In this document: positions 8,137 through 16,728 of the stretch, in pieces
Position numbering within the stretch: position 1 is the stretch's first letter
Layout of the letters: each line of letters opens with the position of its first letter
NCBI GenBank assembly: GCA_015657535.1
Contig: JADHZB010001920.1
Span: 4,984 to 21,711 of the forward strand
Source: Nephromyces sp. MM_2019
Lineage: Eukaryota > Apicomplexa > Aconoidasida > Nephromycida
DNA length: 16,728 bases
Direction: 5' to 3'
Program-made: the position numbers and the translations under genes
The notes under the pieces: model-generated
Databases searched by the model: none
What the model saw: the letters and a program-made list of their open reading frames with translations, nothing else
Told to the model about the DNA's origin: nothing

Positions 8137-9512
8137 CTGAGGAAATGGGCATGTGTGTGCAGGATAAGCGTTAAGGGGAAAATATACGGTGTATGTGCAC
8201 ATCTGATGGGAAATTGGGCGTGAGATGGGAGGTTCAGTGTACAAAATGGGAGAATGTGTGTGTGCGACGCGGGGTATGCTGTATGCATACGTGGTTGGAA
8301 GTTATCTGTGTGCGAGACGGTCATTCATGCGGGTTTGCGGTGGAAAAGAATAAGTGTCACTTACACTATGCGTGCGTCTAAGTAGTTATACTATATAACT
8401 TGTGTATAAAAACGTATATTACAACCCTTCACGCGCACACGGCACACTCATCATACACACGCATAACGTGTAGAATTTACACAAAACTATAAGCTTCACA
8501 CACACGTAACACACTCATACAAACCAATCCATAACCACCCACACACACCCACTCATACATACCCATCGATAGATACATACAGCTCCCACACATACACAAA
8601 CCCTCCCAAACACACCCCCACACACAACTTACTTCTCTGCTTATATGCTATAATCCCCTTTGCTATAGCTTGACGTATCGCATAGATCTGAGATACATAC
8701 CCCCCTCCCTTCACTCTGACACGGATGTCTACATCACTGAAGTTCTCCTTTCCAAGCACTAAGATCGGCTCAAAGGCTTTGACTCTGAAGATCTCAGGTT
8801 CAAGTAGCTGCATAGGCTTTCCATTGACCTTCACAATACCATTGCCGCATTGGCAGAGAGCAACAGCGACGGCATTTTTCTGAGGGGAGAGGGGAGGATG
8901 GTGGGTGGTGGGGGGTTTTTGTAATTTGGGATGGTTTTGGGGGTTAGGGTTTGGGGGGTGTTTCGGTGGTCTACGGGTCTGGGGGTGTGAGAGATTTTGG
9001 AGGTGCTTAGTGAGTCGGAAGGAGTGAGCGATATGAGGTTTTCCGGACTTTGAGAAGTTCGTTAAATTCGGCAGAGCAAGGAATGATGCATAACTGAAAG
9101 TAGAAAAGAACTCACACACACATTGATTTCAAAGCCAACTTGTGTGAGCTTCCAGCCTAGATACACCAACAGCAGGTCACTTTGGTAAATAAAGATATCT
9201 TAAAGGCAAAAGATGAGAAGACAGCTGAAACACGAGGAACACTATGCAATTAATCACATTGAGTGTAGGTATACCCACTTTCACTTAAAACTACGCTAAA
9301 AGGCCATATATACGCAACTCTACATTCATTCACACCATACATACTTCGTATACACATAGAAGTACACAAAAAAAACAGATACACACGCGAAAACACACCA
9401 ACACACACCAACACACACACCAAACCACACAACGAACCTTCCTGCCAAAGGTTTGAACCATAGAGAACTTCTTGGCGCTCTTCGAATTGTTGCTATCAGG
9501 ACTTTGCTCCAT
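7991..9512 (-). CDS. RPS16: 40S ribosomal protein uS9 (RPS16), three exons, complete
   Basis: A small-subunit ribosomal protein whose C-terminal tail reaches the P-site tRNA. Exons 9512-9438, 8879-8633 and 8136-7991 join in phase to 155 residues plus TAG. The protein has [20 protein letters not shown] (human: FGRKKTATAVAHCKRGNG), [30 protein letters not shown], the uS9 signature [15 protein letters not shown] (residues about 83-97), then [20 protein letters not shown] and the invariant end RYQKSYR. The N-terminus, about ten residues longer than in human, is Ser/Lys-rich ([17 protein letters not shown]). The start is the ATG at 9512-9510: the in-frame region upstream has no other Met before a TGA. 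Length matches the eukaryotic family (about 145). A TG tract begins about 25 bases after the stop. Confidence 0.97.
8137..8632 (-). other. RPS16: uS9 intron 2
   Basis: Donor GTAAGTTGTGTGTGG, acceptor CATTTCCTCAG. GU-rich at the 5' end, with CA tracts (for example around 8150-8160 and 8250-8262) toward the 3' end on the sense strand. No coding island seen. Confidence 0.85.
8633..8879 (-). CDS. RPS16: uS9 exon 2
   Basis: Acceptor CCCCTCAG, then [10 protein letters not shown] through [15 protein letters not shown] and one base. Donor A|GTAAGT, phase 1. The split codon A|AT makes Asn with exon 3. Holds the uS9 family signature. Confidence 0.97.
8880..9437 (-). other. RPS16: uS9 intron 1
   Basis: GU-rich at its 5' end (donor GTTCGTTGTGTGG). 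The 3' 130 bases are C-rich on the sense strand, ending CTCCCCTCTCCCCTCAG. The plus strand of that part is G-rich and includes GGGGGTTAGGGTTTGGGG (about 8939-8956). Unique sequence in the middle (9060-9300) shows no conserved exon. Confidence 0.85.
9438..9512 (-). CDS. RPS16: uS9 exon 1
   Basis: Codes the first 25 residues, ending MVQTFGRK, phase 0. The donor AAG|GTTCGT is weak at intron positions +3 to +5, but FGRK|KNAVAVA joins exactly as in other uS9 proteins. A TG tract follows at once. Confidence 0.92.
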
Positions 9513-9727
9513 TTTTTTCACATAAGAATTGAAGCAACAGTGTAAGTACAGCCGAGCCTCTTTTCAAATCCTCTCTGAAGATATTCAAATACGCGGCTTC
9601 TGATGAAATAGAAAACAATAAAAATGAGGGAATTTCATAGAGAAAGATGAATTACATCTAACAGGCGTTTATATGACTGCTTTTATCTATTCTTCATACC
9701 CCTTAGTCTTCTTCCTCCATTGCCGCA

Positions 9728-9877
9728 TCTTCTTCCTCTTCTCCTTCCTTCTTCTCCTCCCCCCTTCCTTCTTCTCCTCCCCCCTTCCTTCTTCTCCTCC
9801 TCCCTTCCTTCTTCTCCTCCTCCCTTCCTTCTTCTCCTCCTCCCTTCCTTCTTCTCCTCCTCCCTTCCTTTTTCCCT
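9728..9877. repeat. 150-bp pure pyrimidine tract with a 20-bp tandem repeat
   Basis: From 9728 to 9877 the plus strand contains only C and T. From 9741 it is built of 20-base units, TCCCTTCCTTCTTCTCCTCC or a C-for-T variant, about 6.5 copies. It lies about 215-365 bp upstream of the uS9 start codon. The open Pro/Ser/Leu/Phe frames across it are repeat translations. Confidence 0.95.
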
Positions 9878-12182
9878 ACACTTCCCTCCGTCTATCCCAA
9901 ATCCCTTACTCCCTCATTCTCCCTCCACACCTCCCCATAGCCCCAGAAAATCCAACACACGTCCCTCATGACTCCACATCAAAAACCCTCTAAAAGAAAA
10001 AAAAACAGCTTCACACACAAACAATCCCCCAGTGAAACTTCTTCATCACCCACACAAGCAGGGCCCTACTACACCCCAACCACATATATATTCCTTACTC
10101 ATGTTCCTAACTCAAAACATCTACAAATAAAAGGCAAAAATCATTGAAAGTATCGAGAAATCAACCAAGAAAAAAAGAATCTGCGAGATGATGAATGGTT
10201 GGGAGCTCGCAAGCGAAGCTTTTTGCGAGGAATAAGCATAAATCCGCTCAGTTCTTCTTATCGCTTTCTTAGAATACACACACACGCAGGCATATACACG
10301 GACATACACACTTACCAGCACACACACGACTAAATCAGAAGAAATGGATGAAAAACATGAAGAAGTACCTTCCAGGGGGGTGGGGGGTCTGTGTGTGACA
10401 GCCTCCCAGCGGTTTGCTTACACACGCGAAGATAGGAGGTAGGTGTGGTAGAGAGAGAGGGGGGACTTGGGGAGGTGTCAGCATTCTGCGGGTAAGTTGG
10501 CGCGGAAGTTGTGTGGAAGGGGTATGTACTTGTAGGGAGTTCCCGCCATGGGGGCAGTGTTCGTGTGTGTGTAAGGGGAGGCGGTGTATCAGCATGGAGA
10601 TGTATTGTGGGAAGGGGGTGGATGTGTGTGTTGGCATGGAGATGTGTCTGGGGGGGGCATAGCTGCGTTTGTGTTGGGGGGATTGGTTAGTGGGGTGTTT
10701 TGAGGGGTTGTGGCGTGTGTGCGATGGGTGGTATCACCTGTGTGAGGGGGGTATGTTGAGTGGCCTGATGCGTGTATTTGGGGGATATTAAGCAGCGCGA
10801 AGCGTGTATAGCAGACTCTGGCGGAAGATAGTGCGTAGCATATTCTGCGTGTCGGGTTGACCTCTGTGTGTGTGTGAGTGGGTGTGCTGTGCTGAGAGCT
10901 TCGCTGGTAGGTTTACATGTGCTTGTATGGGTCGCGTGTGCGAGTGAAGTTTGTGAATGGTAGACTAGAATGCGTCTTACAAATGAGCAAACCGTGTAAA
11001 CTTTGAGAGCCACATACGCACACATGCTTACACACAAACACACACAACATGTGGGTACACAAAAATATGTTGTGTGTTAGTTTGAACCTAGTGTGTGCCA
11101 TGGGAGTGTATCTATTTAGGTGGTGTGGTGAAGTATATGCCCCCATTTATATGTGTGTGCGTGCTTCTCTGTGTGTTGAGTCTTTTGTGTGTGTCTGGGT
11201 GTTTGCCTTTGCTATATATTTGTTTGTGCTTTTATTTGCTACGTGTCAGTCAGTATAAGCCTTCGCATATGTCTGCTTGTGTGTATGCATTTGTCTTTGC
11301 TACATGTGTGTCTATGTGTGTTAGTATGCATTTGCTTCTCTGCTGGTGTGTGTGTGTGTGTGAGAAACTAGACATAGCAATTGGCATCATCGATTCAGTT
11401 GTATGTCCAGCTGATATACAATAGTATTAAAATATGGCGCCTCTTATCAGTTTTCTCCTTATTAAATCTCAGCCTCATAGAATATCTTCAAGAAGAGTAA
11501 ATGTAGGCACGCAAAAGAAACCGTTCAGTATAGACAGCTGTGATACATTCTAGTTTATAGAGTAGAAGCACACACATTAGTTCATAAACCCAAGACAAAC
11601 GCTCTAGTTAGCAGCCACAGCAATATACGAATTAAGATAACCCCAACACACAAGCACACACACTATTTAATAACCCCAACATGCACGCACTCACTCACTA
11701 GTTCATACCCCAGAAGCACGCACAAATTAGTCAATAACCCAAACGCGCGCACACACCTATGGCAAACCTGACATACACAATGTTTAATACAATGAGGAGC
11801 ACCACATAGAAACCCTCTCTCCTCACTAGTAATCTAACACGCTGTCGGGCTAACTGCCACAGCCATTAACACAGAAAAGTAGTGAGTCTAGCTCCATTGT
11901 TAACACAAATTTGTGAGAGCCGTGATAACTGCATGCTGTCTGACACACACACACACCTTTACTTACTAGCAGTGAGCCAGGCCATACTGTGCTACCAGGT
12001 GTCCTGCCAAAACCATGCTTCAGCCCATTTTCTATTATATATACAGGGGAGACGTGAAAGCTATGCAATCACCTACGCACAGACACCCAGAAACGCACAG
12101 ACGCACACACACATGCACATAAACAAGTACATCCTCACAAGGACATAGCTGCATACCCACACACACACACAAGCACACACAC

Positions 12183-12234
12183 ATTAGTGCAATCAACTCT
12201 GCCTTTACTGCATATAACCAGTCAGCAGATAACC
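12183..12234 (-). CDS. Possible short exon, unidentified
   Basis: Lies between AATTTTAG and a GTGTGTGTGC donor, in the style of the confirmed introns. Only one of three frames is open, coding LSADWLYAVKAELIAL. The acceptor has a poor pyrimidine tract. The S-x-D-W-x-Y-A-V pattern recalls M14 metallocarboxypeptidases, but no zinc-binding motif was found nearby. Confidence 0.22.
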
Positions 12235-12766
12235 CTAAAATTTTTGAGTATCTACTTGTGTGTACAACTGCTGCTTTACTGTTCTTCACAGGCATCAGGA
12301 CCACCATCCTCACCTACCACACACTGTATGTCATACCTTGTGGGCAGCCTGTGTGTGGCACCTTATCTAAACCACAAATTGGGTAGCGTAGTGTCTAGTA
12401 CCGCGTGTGCTGTATGACCTGCGCAGCACCTTGTATGCTATCATCGCGCGCGTAGCATATTATGCGGAGCACCGTTCGAAGTGGCCCGGATGCAGCTTCC
12501 TCGCACCCCGTGTGTGTGACCTATCGAGTGCTTAGACTACCTTGTGTGTTCATCCATCCTGGTGCGTTCCCTCTTCCGATGTGTGAACCCAGGCTTACTA
12601 CTAATCGAGAAGATTACCTTTCCTCTTCATTATTATGTGTGCGCGATATATTTTCAACTTATAACAGTGTACGTACACTGACCACTTCTACTACATGAAG
12701 GAGTCTCCACAGCTTAATTGTACCGCGAAGGTTTCTACAAACAGCCTTCATGCGCGTTAAAAATGC

Positions 12767-12825
12767 TCAGCTTCTTATAGCAGCATCGGCCTCCTTGTTA
12801 AAATAAAGCTCGTTTGGATGTTGAC
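12767..12825 (-). CDS. Possible terminal exon, unidentified
   Basis: After a long TG tract and the acceptor CTCTTTAAG, the frame reads QHPNELYFNKEADAAIRS then TGA. The other two frames stop early. Would be the last exon of a minus-strand gene starting above 13 kb. Not recognised. Confidence 0.25.
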
Positions 12826-13306
12826 CTTAAAGAGCACACACACACACAGACACATACACAAAAATAGTTACACCGAGTCAAGCACCTGCTAAAGCCCTCC
12901 AATTTTGTTTATTTTCAAAAGGGTTAGTAAATAAGCATCAAGAATGCGAGACACACAAGGTGTATGTGTGCGTTACTCAAATTAGAATAACTTTGTGTGT
13001 GTATCATCTTCTTTATATATGACTACAACAGGCAGTTGGGCAATGATGAGGTGATGAATCCCGTCCAGCAGTAGCGATGAGTGAGTGTCCGCGTGTGTGT
13101 GTATACGAGATTAGATTGTCATCGTGATTGCCGTAGTACGCGTGTGCGCGTGAGTATGAGTGCGACTGTGTGCGTATCTATGCAAGTACTACCGCATGTG
13201 CATTTGGACAGTTTGCTCTACTTTCCTCTTGTCAGCAGATACGACTTGCAGAAGCTTGCTTCGCGCTTGTGTAAGGTACTTGTGGAGCTCACACAAACAT
13301 AATTAC

Positions 13307-13414
13307 CAACACTGATCCATCCTCATTCCTTGGAATGCGCACACATTGAATGTAGCAATAATCACCTAGCCTAAACACTAACTGATTCTCCGTAAATACT
13401 TCAAAGACTCGCAT
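13307..13414 (-). CDS. Possible exon, unidentified protein
   Basis: Thirty-six codons from ATG at 13414: MRVFEVFTENQLVFRLGDYC continuing YIQCVRIPRNEDGSVL, ending at GTAATT, phase 0. The frame is also open upstream, so it could be an internal exon after GCTATGCGAG. The VFRLGDYCYI part loosely recalls the opening strand of BAH domains, but too little is present to assign one. Neighbouring minus-strand frames at 13290-13193 (YLTQARSKLLQVVSADKRKV) and 13075-12980 may belong to the same gene. Confidence 0.3.
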
Positions 13415-13835
13415 AGCATATAAATACATACACCGATATGCATACACATACACATACACAGACACTCAGATGCGAATATATAATCACACAAATGCACAAA
13501 AATATGCACGCACTGAGCTACGCATGCGGTAGCACACACGCGTACGCGCACACAGGCACCCTGGCACACACGCACACACACCGTCTGCTCCCATCAGAAA
13601 TGCAGTAACATATGAGGAAATAAAGAATCTTCATAGGCGATCTACCAGAGAGTTACTCATGGCGGCAAACAAACCACCACAAAGTTCAACATGGGCTACA
13701 CACACATACTGTGTGCGCAGATTCTGAGAGGAAAAAGTATGCATCTCTAGAAAGCCTCTATAAACTAATCCAATCTTCCTTCGCTATAATAGAAGAGATG
13801 AGAAGCTAACAATCAACACACGCTTCACTTCCAGT

Positions 13836-13889
13836 TTAAATAGCAGCCTTTGCGGCCTCAGCCTCCAGCTTCTTCTTATGTCTTCCAGT
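13836..13889 (-). CDS. RPL13: eL13 exon 4 (terminal)
   Basis: Acceptor TACTCTGCAG, 17 codons [17 protein letters not shown] and TAA at 13838-13836. The basic/Ala-rich end matches the eL13 tail type (human GIRAKRAKEAAEQ). Confidence comes from composition, phase 0 and position. Confidence 0.88.
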   Translation of the reverse strand, partial: TGRHKKKLEAEAAKAAI

Positions 13890-15971
13890 CTGCAGAGTAG
13901 TCGAACAAGTATGCGCGAGTTGTATGTGCATATATGTGCTTGTGTGTGTGCAGTATACACCACCAGCTCACATAACACTGAATCTTGTATATGCTTATAC
14001 CTTGCGTGAAAATCAGCATGAACAAGACAGACAGCATACACTGTACTGCCATGCACACATACGGACACACACAAATAGACACACATACACGTAGACACAC
14101 GGACACGCAGACAAACCGACACACATATACACGGACAAAATCCCACACACGCAGACACACACCAACAAATACACAGATAAACAAAGCCCTTTTTCATAAG
14201 CGCGTGCTAGACGCATTGATGAATCCTCATTGTTTTTTCAGAAACACGGACTCAATTTGTGTAATCATTAATAAAGGGACTGAGGATCATACCTCACACA
14301 CACACATGCATACACACACAGATATACGCACAGAAACATACACAATAGAAAATAGCTATAAATACCCGTTTATGCATCATCACTCATTACACACTCCTAA
14401 ACATAACTTCACAAAGAAATAAACAAACCAACACAAACAAACATACACAAACAAACATACATACACACACAAAATAAACTCACATTGTATTCATCACAAA
14501 GAGCCTTCCTTAAGCTAGCATAAGCACGCAATCCCTTCTCCTCCTCAGTAACGGCTCTGACCTGTAAACATAACAACCGATTCTTTAACGCTAAAAACTA
14601 ATAGCTTACATCTTCAAAAACAATACAAACAAACCAACTGCATGTACAGTCAGCAAAAATGCAAATACGCTTGGCACACACTGAAGCATACTTATTAATG
14701 TATGAATCATTCGTTTAAAAAAATACCAAACACATTAATCAAACACACGCGTATATAGTACACACATTGGGACAAAATCATGAACCCACACACAGCAACA
14801 CAGAGCAGCAGAAACACAGTGGCACACACTCAATAGCTCACACATACACTAACAGAAGCATACTCATACTGCCACACACCAACCCATACACACTCACACA
14901 TACCTCAATCTCTGGCTTGTCCTTCACAATAGGCATAACATCTGCCACATTAGCTTGCTGGTAGTTCTTCATCTCTTCAGCCTTACAATCATCAGGCATC
15001 CCACCAAAACCCTTCCTTAACTTGCCATTTCTCGGTATCAACGCCATCTTCGCTAAGTACTGCTGAAGACGGTATACATTGAGATTAAGAGACTCTGCCG
15101 AGCGAGACTTCCTTCGATGGTCTACACACACACCAAGTGTCCTCGCTACCTTCTTGCTTAAACCAGCAGCCTGAAGCATAAGAAAATGAGGAAGGCGGTA
15201 TGTGTGTGTGGATGGGTATGTGAGCATGGCAATGTGGGTATCAGCGTGCTGGTTAGTGGAACGGTCTGTTCTTGTGTGTGTGTGGCTGCAGTGCGTTGAC
15301 ATGGTGGGCTCCATTATGCTAGAGCATGTGCTTGCTTTTACCATTGCGCTAGAGGGTGTGTGAGTTCGCTTCATTGTGCTAATGTAGGTATGTGTTATCA
15401 TAATAGAGTGTATGTGTTACCATGTTAATACGGTTTAGAGTTGTGTAACTGCACATCCGCACGTGAGTTTCTATACTAATATGTACAAACACACACACAG
15501 AGAAACTGAAGCCAACAGAGATATAGCATACAAATGCTTGCGTATACATACACACGCGCAAAACACACATTGCACAAGAATCGCAACAGTACACCAAAAC
15601 AACACACACAATACACAATAAAACCGACAAAACACCCACACCCCCCATAACTCCCTACAATCCCCTCACAACCCCTCACAATCCCCTCATAACCCCCCAT
15701 AATCCCCTCACAACCACCGACAATTCCCCACCTTCAATTCATGCAGAGTAAACCCCCTTCCAGCTCTAATTTTGATGTTATAACGCTGAGTTGGAGGACG
15801 AACAAGAGGGCGAAGTTTGTCAAGAGGAAGAGGAGCGATAGCTGCTGCCTTCTTCTGCCTCTGCAAACGCCTCGCTTTCTTCTTCCCCGGCTGATCAAAC
15901 CAGGTTTTAACGTATCTCTGCCACCATTTGCGAAAATGGACGTTTGGGGTGACGTTATTGTGCTTCACCAT
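13836..15971 (-). CDS. RPL13: 60S ribosomal protein eL13 (RPL13), four exons, complete
   Basis: A eukaryote- and archaea-specific protein of the large ribosomal subunit. Exons 15971-15732, 15170-14904, 14561-14484 and 13889-13836 are all phase 0 and give 212 residues plus TAA, against about 211 in human. Conserved stretches are [58 protein letters not shown] (residues 63-80), then [59 protein letters not shown] and the basic, Ala-rich tail [17 protein letters not shown]. The start is the ATG at 15971, matching the usual MVKHNN start of plant and protist eL13. Phase 0 at every intron makes each join simple and supports the model. Confidence 0.97.
13890..14483 (-). other. RPL13: eL13 intron 3
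   Basis: GU-rich on the sense strand from the donor side to about 14040, built largely of GTGTGTCT and GTGTGTAT words. A CA tract (CTGCACACACACAAGC, sense) lies about 50-60 bases before the acceptor. The interval 14190-14280 is unique and holds no recognised exon. Confidence 0.85.
14484..14561 (-). CDS. RPL13: eL13 exon 3
   Basis: Acceptor ATGTTTACAG, 26 codons [26 protein letters not shown], donor AAT|GTGAGT. Matches human [20 protein letters not shown]. Short, found by homology. Confidence 0.95.
14562..14903 (-). other. RPL13: eL13 intron 2
   Basis: Donor GTATGTGTGAGTGTG, acceptor GTTATGTTTACAG. GU-rich near the donor, A/T-rich near the acceptor. No coding island. Confidence 0.85.
14904..15170 (-). 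CDS. RPL13: eL13 exon 2
   Basis: Acceptor TATGCTTCAG, 89 codons from [13 protein letters not shown] to VKDKPEIE, donor GAG|GTATGTGTG. Includes [13 protein letters not shown], the counterpart of VDPRRRNKSTESL in human. Confidence 0.97.
15171..15731 (-). other. RPL13: eL13 intron 1
   Basis: Starts with about 100 bases of repeated G runs on the sense strand, then GU-rich sequence to about 15560. The 3' part has CA tracts on the sense strand (around 15197-15210 and 15270-15285) before CTTATGCTTCAG. Confidence 0.85.
15612..15731. repeat. CCCC-ladder, imperfect 10-11 bp repeat
   Basis: Plus-strand units such as AATCCCCTCAC, AACCCCTCAC and ATAACCCCCC recur about every ten bases. On the transcript this is a series of GGGG runs separated by short A/U-rich loops, starting at the 5' splice site of eL13 intron 1. 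Confidence 0.85.
15732..15971 (-). CDS. RPL13: eL13 exon 1
   Basis: Eighty codons, MVKHNNV to TLHELK, then donor AAG|GTGGGG. The 5' context is CGCGAATATGG. The expected continuation (human ELRVAGIHKKVARTIG) is met by [16 protein letters not shown]. Confidence 0.96.
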
Positions 15972-16620
15972 ATTCGCGGGTGTTGGTGGAATTTATTGAG
16001 GAAGGGAGGATTGTGTGTGAAAAAGAGGGAAATATAACAAGTGTGTGTGTGAAGTGTGAAAAGTCTGTGTGTGTGAAGTTTTGGTGATGTAGGGGAGGGG
16101 GGTTATGGTGGTGTGTGTGGAAGCTTCTGGGGATTGTGTGAAATGCAGTAGAGTTGGGAGGGTTGATGTGAGGGAGGGTGGGAGGGAGAGAAGAAGAGGG
16201 GAGCTTTCAATTCATGTGTGGCGCGGGGGCGGTGAGATTGGTTTGGGCGGGGGGGGGTGTGTGTGTGATTAGGATAAGCTGTGTGTGTGGTTAGGGTAAG
16301 CTATGTGTGTGTGTGATTATTCCTGTTGTGAGTGTGTTTGATTAGGATGTGTAGTGTGTGTGTGGCTATTCCTGTTGTATGTATGTGTGCGTGTATGGTG
16401 AGGTTAGTGTGTGCGTTTTTGGATAAGGGTCTCCTGCTGATAGCTCGTGTCTATGAGGCACTGGACAGGCACTCACCATGTGTGTGTCGCTGTGTGTAGC
16501 TGTGTGCGTGTGTGTTCTGTTATCGCCCGCATACGCTTATTTGTACAGATAATTGAAGCACGCATTCAGGCCCTGCATACACTACCTCACACGCAGGATG
16601 TTTCCCTTCGAGCACACACA
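15972..16620. other. 5' flank of eL13
   Basis: The first 60 bases upstream of the start codon are pyrimidine-rich on the sense strand (TTCCCTCTTTTTCACAC). 16080-16260 is G-rich on the plus strand, including a run of nine G near 16249-16257. 16260-16400 has repeated TGTGTGGTTAGG and TATTCCTGTTG words. No TATA-like box or gene is identified. Confidence 0.6.
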
Positions 16621-16624
16621 TTAG

Positions 16625-16728
16625 GCGCTTCCTGTCGCACACACAGATAAAGCGCTTCTCTTCACACACACAGATAAAAAGCGTTTCCCTTCACACACAC
16701 ATAGATATAGCGCTTCTCTTCACATACA
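16625..16728. repeat. 27-29 bp tandem repeat at right edge
   Basis: Four units begin GCGCTTC or GCGTTTC at 16625, 16652, 16681 and 16710. Each runs into CACACACA and AGATA. The last is cut by the window end. Confidence 0.9.

Larger units (their letters stand above)
9878..13835. other. Long spacer between uS9 and eL13; possible unidentified gene
   Basis: 9880-10370: CA-rich and mixed. 10370-10800: plus-strand G-rich with many runs of four to eight G. 10800-11370: TG-rich. 11380-13660: islands of balanced composition between CA/TG tracts. Island peptides flanked by plausible splice signals include LSADWLYAVKAELIAL (12234-12183, minus), QHPNELYFNKEADAAIRS plus stop (12825-12767, minus) and MRVFEVFTENQLVFRLGDYC (from 13414, minus). 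A plus-strand frame MAPLISFLLIKSQPHRISSR opens at 11434. I could not join these into one phase-consistent protein or recognise a family, so no gene is called. Confidence 0.4.

Noticed and set aside
8553..8632. Extension of the uS9 exon 2 frame past 8633 ([16 protein letters not shown])
   Set aside because: It reads through the GTAAGT donor into GU-rich intron. The true continuation VDEETKREL is in the next exon.
9673..9993. Plus-strand Ser/Pro/Leu/Phe-rich open frame of 106 codons
   Set aside because: It follows the 20-bp pyrimidine repeat exactly, and no conserved part is visible outside it.
10335..11043. Two minus-strand frames of 100 and 118 codons, His/Pro/Thr-rich
   Set aside because: They arise from C-rich and CA-rich DNA with few stop-forming words, and no domain or conserved motif is visible.
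11434..11553. Plus-strand frame MAPLISFLLIKSQPHRISSR and on to TAG
   Set aside because: Thirty-nine codons with no recognised similarity, and the minus strand of the same DNA is equally open. Left as part of the unassigned islands.
13630..13660. ATG in a GCCGCCATGAG context on the minus strand
   Set aside because: The frame (MSNSLVDRL) stops after nine codons and no phase-consistent next exon could be chosen.

Overview
This is a nuclear DNA fragment from a eukaryote, most likely a unicellular one. It carries three recognisable housekeeping genes, all on the minus strand, all split by 300-890 bp introns: a PGM2-type phosphoglucomutase/phosphopentomutase (right end near 5.8 kb, running off the left edge), ribosomal protein uS9 (RPS16; 9512 down to 7991) and ribosomal protein eL13 (RPL13; 15971 down to 13836). 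The two complete genes end in TAG and TAA and no stop interrupts any exon, so nothing points to a reassigned code. The eL13 start (MVKHNNV) and its [11 protein letters not shown] stretch look closer to plant and stramenopile/alveolate proteins than to animal ones. That placement is an impression from memory, not a phylogeny.

The window is saturated with CA/TG simple sequence. Most long open frames in it (runs of Cys-Val or His-Thr) are translations of these repeats and are not genes. Real coding sequence appears as short islands with balanced composition, flanked by GT or GC donors and AG acceptors. Joined in phase, they give 155 aa for uS9, 212 aa for eL13 and about 445 residues of PGM2 (numbered from the Met at 4916), plus a probable upstream exon at 5806-5738.

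Layout, left to right: PGM2 exons 8 to 2 and their introns (1-4917), then the probable exon 1 (5738-5806). The spacer 5807-7990 holds CTAG-rich unique DNA, a 21-bp minisatellite and a possible plus-strand exon pair. Next come uS9 (7991-9512), a 150-bp pure pyrimidine tract with a 20-bp repeat (9728-9877), a G-rich and TG-rich spacer (about 10370-11370), and unique islands with possible but unidentified exons (11.4-13.6 kb). eL13 (13836-15971) and a G-rich then repeat-rich right flank complete the window.

No operon or multi-gene system is evident. uS9 and eL13 serve the small and large cytosolic ribosomal subunits, and PGM2 belongs to sugar-phosphate metabolism. The strongest unusual signal is intron architecture. 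Of 13 introns, 11 enter a (GU)n tract within about 25 nt of the 5' splice site and one at about 38 nt; in the remaining one the donor is followed by a ladder of G runs. Several introns also carry a (CA)n tract near the 3' splice site, which could pair with the 5' (GU)n tract.
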